Shown here one piece after another: positions 15,653-24,399 of a DNA stretch of 64,000 nucleotides. How positions within the stretch are numbered: position 1 is the first letter of the stretch; every line of letters starts with the position of its first letter. The stretch lies in contig JAGBJG010000005.1 in NCBI GenBank assembly GCA_017934595.1, forward strand, positions 59,080 through 123,079, given 5' to 3'. Under the pieces are notes generated by a model. That model did no database searches, was not told the origin of the DNA, and worked only from the letters and a program-made list of their open reading frames with translations. The position numbers and the translations under genes are program-made. This DNA is from Bacilli bacterium (GTDB lineage Bacteria > Bacillota_I > Bacilli_A > RF39 > UBA660).

Positions 15653-16789
15653 ATGAAACCTATAGTATTATGTATAATTGATAAATTAAACTTAGAACAA
15701 ATTAATAATTATTCTAAAGTTTTTTTAAACCCTTCAGATAATATCTATAGTGATATTGGTTTAGGTAAAAAGGTTAAAACACCAACTGAGACTATTACTG
15801 AAAAAATCAGTAATGCTGATTTTTATTGTAATTTAAATTTAATAAACGCGATTAATCATGCTAAAGAAAATAAATCTAAAGTACATATCATAGGTGATTA
15901 CACTAAAGATAAAGAAGTATTAGACGCGATTATAAAAGTAAGTAAAGATTTATCTTTAAAGAATGTATATCTACATTTATATGGTAAAAAAATTAATATA
16001 AAAAATATAACAGCTGAATATAATATAGCTAAAGTAGCTAATGTATTTACTATGACTACAGATAACGAAAAAGTATATGAGGCAGTTGTTAAAAATAAAA
16101 AAACATCTAAATCAAAAGATTTAAATTCTGCACATATATCTAATAATGATACGGTAATATTCTATAATTTAGATTTATCTAATTATAATGAATTAATAGA
16201 TGCCTTAACTAATAAAACATCTAACAAACGTGAATTAAAAAATCTAGATGTTTTATCTGTGTTTAAATATAATAAACTTAATTATATGTATGAGATGGAT
16301 AAAGTATATGGTTTATCAAAATATATAAGTGATAATAATTTAAAACAATTAAGAGTTAATGTAGATTATGCATTTGATGGATATAGTTTTAATAATTATA
16401 AAGGATTAAAAATTAGTAATGAAAATATTTTAGATGTTGACTTATCTAAATATGATTTTATTGTTGCCAATATAAATAGTAAGGAATTAAAAAAATTAGA
16501 AAATAAAGTTAATGAAATAGGTGGTAGATTACTTATTGTATCATCTAACAGTGATAATACTATCTTGGCTAGTAAGGATTTAACTTCATATAAAGGTAAT
16601 ACATATTCTATATTTTCTACAGTAATTGATTTATTAGGGTTAAAACCAATTAAAGGATATGCTAAATCATTAGTTGGTAAAAATGATAACTTACCTGAAT
16701 TTATTTTTAGAGCGGTAAGTATTGTATTTGTTATAGTATGTGTAGTTTTATATATGGCTAGATTTTTGCATTTTTATTTAACGAAGTAG
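15653..16789 (+). CDS. Degenerate GpmI-like (phosphoglycerate mutase fold) membrane protein
   Basis: Over ~340 residues this follows cofactor-independent phosphoglycerate mutase (GpmI) block by block: IVLCIIDKL, NLINAINHAKENKSKVHIIG, LKNVYLHLYGK, DTVIFYNLDLSN, NLKQLRVNVDY, YDFIVANI, GGRLLIVSSNSD and FSTVIDLLGLKP. Yet the catalytic parts are gone. The phospho-Ser segment is missing, SDGGVHSH has become DYTKDKEV, FRPDR has become LDLSN, NPDMVGHSG is absent and TADHGNAD has become SSNSDNTI. A C-terminal membrane helix (~352-372) is added. It should not be an active mutase; a membrane-bound pseudoenzyme is my inference. It is followed 7 bp later by a glycosidase gene. Confidence 0.72.
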   Translation: MKPIVLCIIDKLNLEQINNYSKVFLNPSDNIYSDIGLGKKVKTPTETITEKISNADFYCNLNLINAINHAKENKSKVHIIGDYTKDKEVLDAIIKVSKDLSLKNVYLHLYGKKINIKNITAEYNIAKVANVFTMTTDNEKVYEAVVKNKKTSKSKDLNSAHISNNDTVIFYNLDLSNYNELIDALTNKTSNKRELKNLDVLSVFKYNKLNYMYEMDKVYGLSKYISDNNLKQLRVNVDYAFDGYSFNNYKGLKISNENILDVDLSKYDFIVANINSKELKKLENKVNEIGGRLLIVSSNSDNTILASKDLTSYKGNTYSIFSTVIDLLGLKPIKGYAKSLVGKNDNLPEFIFRAVSIVFVIVCVVLYMARFLHFYLTK

Positions 16790-16796
16790 GTGAATT

Positions 16797-17789
16797 ATGA
16801 AAAAGAGTACGATAATAATGATTTTAATAGACTTATGTGCTATAGCATGCTTTTTCATATTTTATGGACCTATAAATACTTTTAGGGATTATTTTGTTAC
16901 AACAGCGATGAATACTATGCATCATCAATATTTAGCTAGAATATTTTATAGTGAAAAAACAATAAATAATATTCTTGCTTCTAATCAAATTTTAGTTGTA
17001 GATGAAACAACCGATGCATCTCAAATTAAATTTGAATATGTAGAAAATGACACATATGAATCAATTTATGAAGAACAAGTATTAAAGAAAGATCCTGATA
17101 ATGATTTATATAAAATAATCGAATTCGATGGTTCAGGATATCATGCGTATTTAACAGTTATTTATGATCCTGCTAGAGTAACAACAACTAGAAGTGATTA
17201 TTATGGAGTAACTGGAGAATACCTATCTGAAATGGCTAGAAAATCCAATTCAATTATAGCTATTAATGGTGGTTCATTCGTTGATGTTGGTGGAGTAGGT
17301 AATGGTGCACGTGCTGCCGGAGTATTTATATCAGGTGGTGAAATAATTGAAGAAGGATATTGTGGTGTAATAGGTATTACTAATGATAACGTTTTAACTT
17401 TAGGATATATGAGTTCTTGGGAAGCTAAAAATAGAGGTATCAGAGATGCTGTATGTTTTGGACCGTTCTTAATAGTTAATGGTAAATCATCAACTATTAT
17501 AGGTAATGGTGGATATGGCGTTGATCCTAGAACAGTAATCGCTCAAAGAAAAGATGGAATTATGTTATTCTTAACTATAGATGGTTCAGGTAATAAGTAT
17601 GGATTTAGAGGTGGAGCATCTATGGGAGAATTAATTTCTATACTAGAAAGATATGGAGCTTATAATGCTGCTAATTTAGATGGTGGTGCATCAACTGTAC
17701 TTGCTTTAAACGGCAAGACAATAAATCATCCTGTTGCTTATTCTGATAGTGGTGAGAGATGTTTACCTAATGGTTGGATATTGAGATAG
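16797..17789 (+). CDS. Phosphodiester glycosidase family protein (NAGPA domain)
   Basis: The 330-residue protein has an N-terminal membrane anchor (residues ~5-25) and an extracellular NAGPA domain (DUF2233). Family motifs visible are AINGGSFVDVGG, GARAAGVFISGGEI, AVCFGPFLIVNG, GVDPRTVIAQRKDG, FLTIDGSGN and the C-terminal NLDGGASTVLALNGK. Family members remove sugars from phosphodiester-linked glycans or act in exopolysaccharide metabolism. AGGTGAATT precedes the ATG. Together with the preceding GpmI-like protein and the following anchored protein it forms a tight three-gene set facing the cell surface. The actual glycan is unknown. Confidence 0.87.
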   Translation: MKKSTIIMILIDLCAIACFFIFYGPINTFRDYFVTTAMNTMHHQYLARIFYSEKTINNILASNQILVVDETTDASQIKFEYVENDTYESIYEEQVLKKDPDNDLYKIIEFDGSGYHAYLTVIYDPARVTTTRSDYYGVTGEYLSEMARKSNSIIAINGGSFVDVGGVGNGARAAGVFISGGEIIEEGYCGVIGITNDNVLTLGYMSSWEAKNRGIRDAVCFGPFLIVNGKSSTIIGNGGYGVDPRTVIAQRKDGIMLFLTIDGSGNKYGFRGGASMGELISILERYGAYNAANLDGGASTVLALNGKTINHPVAYSDSGERCLPNGWILR

Positions 17790-17799
17790 AGGTGTTAAT

Positions 17800-18615
17800 A
17801 TGTTAGAAAAATGGAATTATTTTTTAGCTGGTCTTATTGGTGCTACGATTATCTATGCATTCATAATATTATCAATTGTATTTATTGATGTTATAAAAGA
17901 TAAAAGAGAAGAATCAATTAAGGTAAAAGAAACAGGTTCATTTAGCTGTGAAGTATTTGAAAATGTTAGAAATACATTTGATAGTAATATTATTATTAAT
18001 AATGGTAAACTATATAACATTAGTTTAGATTTAAAATATAGTAATGAACAAAATTGTAAGGAAATTAGTGATATAAATATAACTAAAGTAGTTAATAATT
18101 ATTATATTAGTGATGATGGTAAAGTTTATACTATAGATGAAAATGGTATTAAAGAATATCATAATAATGGTAAATTTCCTAGTTATATGATGGGTGAAGA
18201 AATCGTTATGGCACATAGTTATGGTTCATCTTCTGAATATAAATACTATGTATTAAAAACAGATGGTAAAATATATGACGTTAATTTCACAAGAGAATTC
18301 CACTTTGAGGATGGAGTTGGAACATATAAATATAATTTAGCTGAAGAAAAAGTATACAAAGAATTTGAAGATGAAAAAGTTAAATCATTTGATGTAGTAG
18401 AAGGTAATGTAGATTTTGTTTTCTCTGATAAAAATGTCTATATAAATAAAGTAACTAATATGGAATGTTATCAATACGCTGATGTAGAATGTATCTATGA
18501 ACTTTCTTTAAATGATGTTATGAAAGCTTCAATGGAAGATGTTTCATATATTAATCATTTAGAAAGAACAATTAAATATATCAGTGCTAATAAAGTATAC
18601 AGTTTTGAGGTTTAG
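17800..18615 (+). CDS. Membrane-anchored protein of unknown function
   Basis: This 271-residue protein has one N-terminal membrane helix (~8-30) and an outside domain rich in short beta-like strands of the form VYTIDENG, KIYDVNF and VYINKVTN, suggestive of beta-propeller blades. Two Cys residues (FSCEVF and NCKEI) and two more near the C-terminus (ECYQYADVECIYEL) could form disulfides. It sits 10 bp after the glycosidase and ends directly at the dusB start. I do not recognise a family. Confidence 0.5.
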   Translation: MLEKWNYFLAGLIGATIIYAFIILSIVFIDVIKDKREESIKVKETGSFSCEVFENVRNTFDSNIIINNGKLYNISLDLKYSNEQNCKEISDINITKVVNNYYISDDGKVYTIDENGIKEYHNNGKFPSYMMGEEIVMAHSYGSSSEYKYYVLKTDGKIYDVNFTREFHFEDGVGTYKYNLAEEKVYKEFEDEKVKSFDVVEGNVDFVFSDKNVYINKVTNMECYQYADVECIYELSLNDVMKASMEDVSYINHLERTIKYISANKVYSFEV

Positions 18616-19593
18616 ATGTTTAAAATAGGTAATGTAGAAATAAAAAATAATGTTTGTTTAGCTCCTATGGCAGGTGTATGTGATTCAGCCTTTAGAACCA
18701 TTATTAAATCTTTCGGATGTGGTCTTATAGAAGCTGAGATGGTATCTGATAAAGCTATCATGTATGGTAGTAATAAAACTAAAGATATGTTATATATGAC
18801 TGATTATGAAAGACCTATATCACAACAAATATTTGGTTCAGATAAAGAATCGTTTAAAATTGCAGCTAAATATATTTATGAGAATATGCATCCTGATATT
18901 ATTGATATTAATATGGGATGTCCTGTTCCTAAGGTGGCTATATCAGCTCAAGCTGGTAGTGCCTTACTTAAAGATCCTGATAAAGTATATGAAATAGTTT
19001 CATCTGTAGTTGAAACTGTACCTATTCCAGTAACTGTTAAAATAAGAAGTGGATGGGATAGTGATTCTATTAATGCAGTGGAAATCGCTAAGATAGCTGA
19101 AAAAGCTGGTGCTTCTGCTATTACAGTACATCCTAGAACTAGGGCTCAAGGGTATTCCGGTAATGCTGATTGGTCTATTATTAAAAAAGTAAAAGAAGCT
19201 GTATCTATTCCTGTTATTGGTAATGGTGATATTAAATCATGCTATGATGCTAAAAGAATGATGGAAGAAACAGGATGCGATGCTATCATGATAGGTAGAG
19301 GTGTACTTGGTAATCCATGGTTAATTAAAGAATGTATTGATTACTTAGAAAATGGTACTATTCCTAAAGAAGTATCAATACAAGACAAAATAGATATGAT
19401 AAAGAAACATGCAGAACTACTTGTTAAAACTAAATCAGAAAAAGTAGCTATGTTAGAAATGAGAACTCATGCTGCTTATTATATAAAAGGGTTACCTAAT
19501 AGTACAGATATGAAAAATAAGATATTTCAGATGAAAACTAAAGAAGAATTATTTGAATTATTAGATGAATATATGAAATCACTAGAAAACTAG
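18616..19593 (+). CDS. dusB: tRNA-dihydrouridine synthase DusB
   Basis: Dus enzymes reduce uridines in tRNA loops using FMN. The 325-residue protein shows CLAPMAGVCDSAFR at the N-terminus, QIFGSDKESF, DINMGCPVPKV with the catalytic Cys, VKIRSGWD, ITVHPRTRAQGYSGNADW and VIGNGDIKS, IMIGRGVLGNPW for FMN binding. After the catalytic Cys the loop reads AISAQAGSALL, where relatives often have a Lys. The ATG touches the stop of the preceding gene (TAGATG), with TGAGG inside that gene as ribosome site, indicating translational coupling. Choice of DusB over other bacterial Dus groups rests on overall resemblance. Confidence 0.92.
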   Translation: MFKIGNVEIKNNVCLAPMAGVCDSAFRTIIKSFGCGLIEAEMVSDKAIMYGSNKTKDMLYMTDYERPISQQIFGSDKESFKIAAKYIYENMHPDIIDINMGCPVPKVAISAQAGSALLKDPDKVYEIVSSVVETVPIPVTVKIRSGWDSDSINAVEIAKIAEKAGASAITVHPRTRAQGYSGNADWSIIKKVKEAVSIPVIGNGDIKSCYDAKRMMEETGCDAIMIGRGVLGNPWLIKECIDYLENGTIPKEVSIQDKIDMIKKHAELLVKTKSEKVAMLEMRTHAAYYIKGLPNSTDMKNKIFQMKTKEELFELLDEYMKSLEN

Positions 19594-19601
19594 TGATTTT
19601 T
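19576..19601 (+). terminator. Terminator at the dusB stop
   Basis: AAATCACTAG (19576-19585), loop AAAA, CTAGTGATTT (19590-19599), then T residues. The stop TAG is in the descending stem. Confidence 0.9.
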
Positions 19602-19627
19602 ATGTTATTATATATACCGGTGATTTT

Positions 19628-20044
19628 ATGGACTATGATATGATAATAGATGAGTTATGTACTGATAGAATAGCAGAAGAAGTAGTTAGTAATAATTATG
19701 GTAAACCAATCGAAGAAATCGCATTTCTAATTGAAGAAGAATATAAGAAATATGAAAGTACAATATGGTTTCCAAGTAATAGAATATGGTTATATCCATC
19801 AGTTAAAATAAGAAAAGCCGCGAAATATTATGAAACACCAAATGGCATAATCATAAGTCCAAATACTATGTATATAAATTATCACGCATTATTAATTAAT
19901 GAGACAAAGAAAACTAAATATGTACTTAATAAACCATTAAGATTTGAAGTGTGTGATAAATATCCATTAAACATAAGTGAATTAGAAGAATTAGAAAGAA
20001 GTAAAAATTTAGATATATCACTAAAAAAGGTAAGAAATCACTAG
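19628..20044 (+). CDS. Protein of unknown function
   Basis: The 138-residue, probably cytoplasmic protein starts at ATG 19628 after CCGGTGAT. It contains acidic helices (PIEEIAFLIEEEYKKYE) and a patch STIWFPSNRIWLYPSVKIRKA followed by GIIISPNTMYINYHALLI. No signal peptide, membrane helix or catalytic motif is evident. It stands alone between two near-identical hairpin terminators (AAATCACTA... type), with its own possible -10 box TATTAT (19606-19611) seven bases before the ribosome site. I do not recognise it. Confidence 0.5.
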   Translation: MDYDMIIDELCTDRIAEEVVSNNYGKPIEEIAFLIEEEYKKYESTIWFPSNRIWLYPSVKIRKAAKYYETPNGIIISPNTMYINYHALLINETKKTKYVLNKPLRFEVCDKYPLNISELEELERSKNLDISLKKVRNH

Positions 20045-20062
20045 TATTTTTAGTGATTTTTT
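20035..20062 (+). terminator. Terminator before lysS
   Basis: AAATCACTA (20035-20043) pairs with TAGTGATTT (20051-20059), followed by TTT. The stem arms repeat those of the terminator at 19576. Confidence 0.85.
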
Positions 20063-20093
20063 GGTATCATATTATAAGTTGAGAGGTGAAATT

Positions 20094-21596
20094 ATGAGAG
20101 AATTTACTGAACAAGAATTAGTAAGAAGAGAGAAGGCTACAAATTTAAGAAATTTAGGTCTAGATCCATTTGGTCAAAGATTTGAAAGAGATAGTTTTGC
20201 AGCTGACATTAAAGAAAAGTTTAGTGATATTGAACATGATGAATTTGAAAATAGAAATGATATCGTTACTATAGCTGGTAGAATAATGTTTATTAGAAAG
20301 ATGGGAAAAGCGTCATTCTTTAGTATTCAAGATAAGACTGGAAAGATGCAAGTATATATTTCAATAAATGATATACCAGAAGAATCTTATGAAATATTTA
20401 AAACAGCTGACTTAGGTGATATCGTTGGTGTTAAAGGTAAAGTAATGAAAACTAGAACTGGTGAATTAACAGTTAAATGTTTAGAATATACACCACTTGT
20501 TAAGGCATTAAAACCATTACCTGAAAAATTCCATGGATTAACTGATGTTGAAGAAAGATATAGAAGACGTTATGTTGATTTAATAATGAATGAAGATTCT
20601 AAGAAAGTTGCGTTTGAAAGACCTAGAATTATTAAAGCTATAAGAGATTTCATGGATAATGAAGGTTATACTGAAGTAGAAACTCCCGTATTAACAACAT
20701 TACTTACAGGTGCTTCTGCTCGCCCATTCGTTACATATCATAATACACAAGAATTAGAAATGTATTTAAGAATCGCTTTGGAATTACCACTAAAAAGATT
20801 ATTAGTAGGTGGTATGGAATCAGTTTATGAAATAGGTAGAGTATTTAGAAATGAAGGTATGGATACAAAACATAATCCAGAATTCACTTTAATGGAAGCT
20901 TACAAAGCATATGCTGATTTAGATGTTATGATGGATCAAACTGAAGCTATGTATAAATATATCGCAGAAAAAGTATATGGCAGATTCGTGTTTAATTGGT
21001 GTGGTGAAGAAATTAACTTAGATGGTAAATGGAAAAGAATTTCTATGACAGATGCTATTAAAGATAAAACAGGAATTGATTTTAAAACTGTTAGTTTAGA
21101 TGAAGCTTTAAAATTAGCAGCTGAACATCATATAGAGGTTCAAGAACACGAAAAGACAGTTGGTCACATAATTAATTTATTCTTTGAAAAATATGTAGAA
21201 GAAACATTAATTCAACCAACATTCTTATATGGTCATCCAGTAGAAATTTCTCCACTTACAAAGAGAAATCCAGAAGATCCTAGATTTGTTGATAGATTTG
21301 AGTTATTTATTGGTGGAAAAGAATTCGCTAATGCATATACAGAATTAAATGATCCAATTGATCAATTAGAAAGATTCGAAGCTCAATTAAAAGAAAGAGA
21401 TTTAGGTAACGATGAAGCTAATGATATCGATATGGACTTCATTGAAGCATTAGAATATGGTATGCCTCCTGCTGGTGGAATTGGTTATGGTATAGATAGA
21501 CTTTGTATGTTATTTACAGAATCCGAATCAATAAGAGATGTAATCTTATTTCCAACAATGAAGGAAAGACGTAAAAATGATTCTGTATCTAGTTAG
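20094..21596 (+). CDS. lysS: Lysyl-tRNA synthetase, class II
   Basis: The 500-residue enzyme charges tRNA-Lys. The N-terminal OB fold (TIAGRIMFIRKMGKASFFSI) is followed by class II motif 1 (RPRIIKAIRDFMDNEGYTEVE), motif 2 (GRVFRNEGMDTKHNPEFT) and motif 3 (GGIGYGIDRLCMLFT). The start is ATG 20094, preceded by GAGAGGTGA; the frame extends upstream without a ribosome site. It overlaps the next gene by 20 bp, so the phosphatase is likely translationally coupled. Confidence 0.97.
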   Translation: MREFTEQELVRREKATNLRNLGLDPFGQRFERDSFAADIKEKFSDIEHDEFENRNDIVTIAGRIMFIRKMGKASFFSIQDKTGKMQVYISINDIPEESYEIFKTADLGDIVGVKGKVMKTRTGELTVKCLEYTPLVKALKPLPEKFHGLTDVEERYRRRYVDLIMNEDSKKVAFERPRIIKAIRDFMDNEGYTEVETPVLTTLLTGASARPFVTYHNTQELEMYLRIALELPLKRLLVGGMESVYEIGRVFRNEGMDTKHNPEFTLMEAYKAYADLDVMMDQTEAMYKYIAEKVYGRFVFNWCGEEINLDGKWKRISMTDAIKDKTGIDFKTVSLDEALKLAAEHHIEVQEHEKTVGHIINLFFEKYVEETLIQPTFLYGHPVEISPLTKRNPEDPRFVDRFELFIGGKEFANAYTELNDPIDQLERFEAQLKERDLGNDEANDIDMDFIEALEYGMPPAGGIGYGIDRLCMLFTESESIRDVILFPTMKERRKNDSVSS

Positions 21597-22110
21597 ACAT
21601 GGTGAGACAGTAACAAATAAATCTGGTCTTATTCAAGGACAGAGAGATGTAGAATTATCAGATAAAGGTATTGAAGACGCTAAGGAATTAAAAGAATTAA
21701 TTAGTTCTTTAGATATAGATATAGTTATATCATCGCCTTTAAAAAGGGCTATAGATACAGCTAAAATAATTACTGATAATAAATATCCAATCAATATTGA
21801 CGATAGAATTATCGAAAGAGATTGGGGATTAATTGAAGGTATTAAATTTACTGAAGTTGATAGTTTTAAAAATTGGAATTTCAGTGAGAATACTGATGAT
21901 AACCAAATTGAAAAAGTACAAGATTTCTTAAAAAGATTATCTGAATTCTTAGAAGATATAAGAGATAGATATTCAGATAAGAAAGTTTTAGTAGTCGCAC
22001 ATTCAGCTGTACTACGTGGTATGCATTATATCATTAATGGTATACCTGAAGATGGTGATTTACTTAAAATTGAAATACCTAATTTAAGAATAATAGAATA
22101 TGAATTATAG
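21577..22110 (+). CDS. Histidine phosphatase (phosphoglycerate-mutase-like) family protein
   Basis: The 177-residue protein begins MILYLVRHGETVTNKSGLIQ, with the phospho-accepting His of the RHG motif. It contains VISSPLKRAIDTAKII, RDWGLIEG with the conserved Glu, and VVAHSAVLRG with the second catalytic His. It is a complete, probably active branch 1 histidine phosphatase, but the substrate cannot be assigned; GpmB/PhoE/CobC-like members act on sugar phosphates or other small esters. It overlaps lysS at its start and is followed 13 bp later by ackA. Confidence 0.88.
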   Translation: MILYLVRHGETVTNKSGLIQGQRDVELSDKGIEDAKELKELISSLDIDIVISSPLKRAIDTAKIITDNKYPINIDDRIIERDWGLIEGIKFTEVDSFKNWNFSENTDDNQIEKVQDFLKRLSEFLEDIRDRYSDKKVLVVAHSAVLRGMHYIINGIPEDGDLLKIEIPNLRIIEYEL

Positions 22111-22123
22111 AAAGAGGAATTAT

Positions 22124-23323
22124 ATGAAAATATTAGTAGTAAACGCTGGTAGTTCATCTTTAAAATTTAACGTAATTGAACTTCCAGAACAAAAAGAATT
22201 AATAAGTGGTTACTTTGAAAAAATAGGAATGGAAGATAGTTTTTATAACGTTAAAATCAATGGTGAAAAAACTAAACATGAAGTTGCTTTAAAAAATCAC
22301 TTAGATGCAGTTGAATGTTTAAAGAAAGAATTATTTGAAAATAACATTATTAAAGATTTATCTGAAATCGATGGTGTAGGTCATAGACTAGTACATGGTG
22401 GAGATAAATTTAAAGATTCAGTATTATTAACTGATGAAGTAATTGAAGAATGTAAACAATTTAATGATTTAGCACCTTTACATAATCCAGCTATGTTAGC
22501 GTGTATCAATGCATTCAAAAGTGCTATGCCAGATACTCCAATGGTAGGTGTATTTGATACTTCATTCCATCAAACAATGCCAATTGAAAACTTCTTATAT
22601 TCAGTACCATATTCTTGGTATACAGAATATAAAATTAGAAAATATGGTTTCCATGGAACTTCTCATAAATATATAACAAAAGTTATGAAAGAAAAACTTG
22701 GTAAAGAAAATATTAATATTATTAGTTGCCATGTTGGTTCTGGTGGATCATTATGTTGTGTTAAAGATGGTTTAAGTTATGATACAACTATGGGATTTTC
22801 ACCTAATGCTGGTATTACAATGGGTACTAGATGTGGTGATATCGATTATAGTATTATTAAATACTACGCAGCTAAAACTGGTTTAACATTAGATGAAATT
22901 GATTTAATTTTAAATAAACAAAGTGGTTTATTAGGTATTTCTGGTGTATCATCAGATCACAGAGATATTGAAGCAGCTATGGATGAAGGTAATGACAGAG
23001 CTACATTAGCTAATGAAATTTACGTTCAAAAAGTAGCTAATTATATTGCTGAATATTACTTAAAATTAGATGGTAATGTTGATGCAATCGTATTAACAGC
23101 AGGTACTGGTGAAAACGCTAGAAGTTTCAGAAAAGATTTACTTAATAAATTACATGGTTTAGGTATTTGCTTAGATGAAGCTGCTAATGAAGAAATCGCT
23201 GGTTTCAAAGATAAACATGAAGGAATTATTTCTACTAAAGATTCAAAAATTCCTGTATATGTAGTTCCTACTAACGAAGAATTAATGATTGCATTAGATA
23301 CATTTAATATTATAAATAAATAG
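22124..23323 (+). CDS. ackA: Acetate kinase
   Basis: AckA makes ATP and acetate from acetyl phosphate, a main energy step in fermenters. The 399-residue protein shows MKILVVNAGSSSLKFNVIE, RLVHGGDKF, FDTSFHQTMP, YGFHGTSHKYI, HVGSGGSLCCVKDG, TRCGDID and VLTAGTGENARSFR. The true start is ATG 22124 behind AGAGGAATTAT; an upstream in-frame ATG at 22100 lacks a ribosome site and overlaps the phosphatase stop. No phosphotransacetylase gene lies nearby. Confidence 0.97.
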   Translation: MKILVVNAGSSSLKFNVIELPEQKELISGYFEKIGMEDSFYNVKINGEKTKHEVALKNHLDAVECLKKELFENNIIKDLSEIDGVGHRLVHGGDKFKDSVLLTDEVIEECKQFNDLAPLHNPAMLACINAFKSAMPDTPMVGVFDTSFHQTMPIENFLYSVPYSWYTEYKIRKYGFHGTSHKYITKVMKEKLGKENINIISCHVGSGGSLCCVKDGLSYDTTMGFSPNAGITMGTRCGDIDYSIIKYYAAKTGLTLDEIDLILNKQSGLLGISGVSSDHRDIEAAMDEGNDRATLANEIYVQKVANYIAEYYLKLDGNVDAIVLTAGTGENARSFRKDLLNKLHGLGICLDEAANEEIAGFKDKHEGIISTKDSKIPVYVVPTNEELMIALDTFNIINK

Positions 23324-23338
23324 ATTTGAGGGTGTCCT

Positions 23339-24304
23339 ATGAATAATATATATAAAAGAATACATAGTGAGATAAAAAAATATGACAAAATAGTTATAGC
23401 TAGACATATTGGACCAGATCCAGATGCCTTAGGTAGTCAATTTGGATTAAAAGAATTAATTAAAACTAATTTTCCAAATAAAAAGGTATATTGTGTTGGT
23501 GCTTCTGTAGCTAAATTTAAATTCATGGGAACATTAGATAAATTTAATGAATCTTGGTATGATGATGCTTTACTTATAGTTACTGATACTCCAGATATTA
23601 AGAGAGTTGATGGGCTAGATCCAACTAGATTTAAGCATAAAATTAAAATAGATCATCATCCTGCTGTAGATAATTATTGTGATATTGAATTTGTCGATGA
23701 TACAGCATCATCTGCTTCTCAATTAATTATTGAACTCGCGTTTAACACACGTATGAAGTTTAATACTAAGGCAGCTGAAGATTTATATATAGGTTTAGTA
23801 TCTGATACAAATAGATTTATGTATTCATATACAACAGCTAAAACATTTGAATTAGTATCAAAACTAATCAAGAAAACAAAATTAAATTTTACAACATTAT
23901 ATGAAGAATTATATTTAAGACCATTTAAAGAAATAAAATTCCAAGGTTATCTAGCTACTCATATGAATATAACTGATAATGGATTAGGTTACTTATATTT
24001 ACCAGATAAAATTCTAAAAGAATATGATATGGATGCTTCTACAGCAAATAATATGGTATCAGGTTTTAATTATATTGAAGAACTTTATGCTTGGGTAATA
24101 TTTTCGGAAGATAAAGTTAATGATAATATCAGAGGCTCAATAAGAAGTAGAGGTCCTGTCATTAATACTGTTGCTCAAGAATTTAATGGTGGTGGTCATG
24201 CTATGGCATCTGGTGTTAGACTTAAAACTATGGAAGAAATGGACAAATTAATTAAAGCTTTAGATAAAAAAGTATTAGAATATAAAAAAGAGAAACGCCA
24301 ATAG
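23339..24304 (+). CDS. nrnA: DHH-family nanoRNase / pAp phosphatase NrnA
   Basis: NrnA-type enzymes degrade 2-5 nt RNAs and hydrolyse 3'-phosphoadenosine-5'-phosphate. The 321-residue protein has the DHH domain: VIARHIGPDPDALGSQFGL, LLIVTDTPDIKR, IKIDHHPAVDNY (the name-giving DHH), VSDTNRFMYSYTT. The DHHA1 part is at the C-terminus with FNGGGHAMASGVRL. GAGGGTGTCCT precedes the ATG, 16 bp after ackA. A terminator overlaps its last codons. Confidence 0.92.
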   Translation: MNNIYKRIHSEIKKYDKIVIARHIGPDPDALGSQFGLKELIKTNFPNKKVYCVGASVAKFKFMGTLDKFNESWYDDALLIVTDTPDIKRVDGLDPTRFKHKIKIDHHPAVDNYCDIEFVDDTASSASQLIIELAFNTRMKFNTKAAEDLYIGLVSDTNRFMYSYTTAKTFELVSKLIKKTKLNFTTLYEELYLRPFKEIKFQGYLATHMNITDNGLGYLYLPDKILKEYDMDASTANNMVSGFNYIEELYAWVIFSEDKVNDNIRGSIRSRGPVINTVAQEFNGGGHAMASGVRLKTMEEMDKLIKALDKKVLEYKKEKRQ

Positions 24305-24313
24305 GCGTTTTTT
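24293..24313 (+). terminator. Terminator after nrnA
   Basis: AAACGCC (24293-24299), loop AATA, GGCGTTT (24304-24310), then T residues. The stop codon is in the loop. Confidence 0.9.
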
Positions 24314-24348
24314 AGTGTAAACTAACAGAAATTAATAGTATGATATGT

Positions 24349-24378
24349 TTGACATACAAAAAATAGATATTATATAAT
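24349..24378 (+). promoter_or_regulatory. Promoter of secreted metallopeptidase-like gene 1
   Basis: TTGACA (24349-24354) and TATAAT (24373-24378) are spaced 18 nt apart. The upstream sequence GTGTAAACTA (24315-24324) and GATATGTTTGACAT recur before the paralogous gene, so the promoter was duplicated with the gene. Confidence 0.8.
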
Positions 24379-24399
24379 AAACTTGAGGGAGTGCATAGT

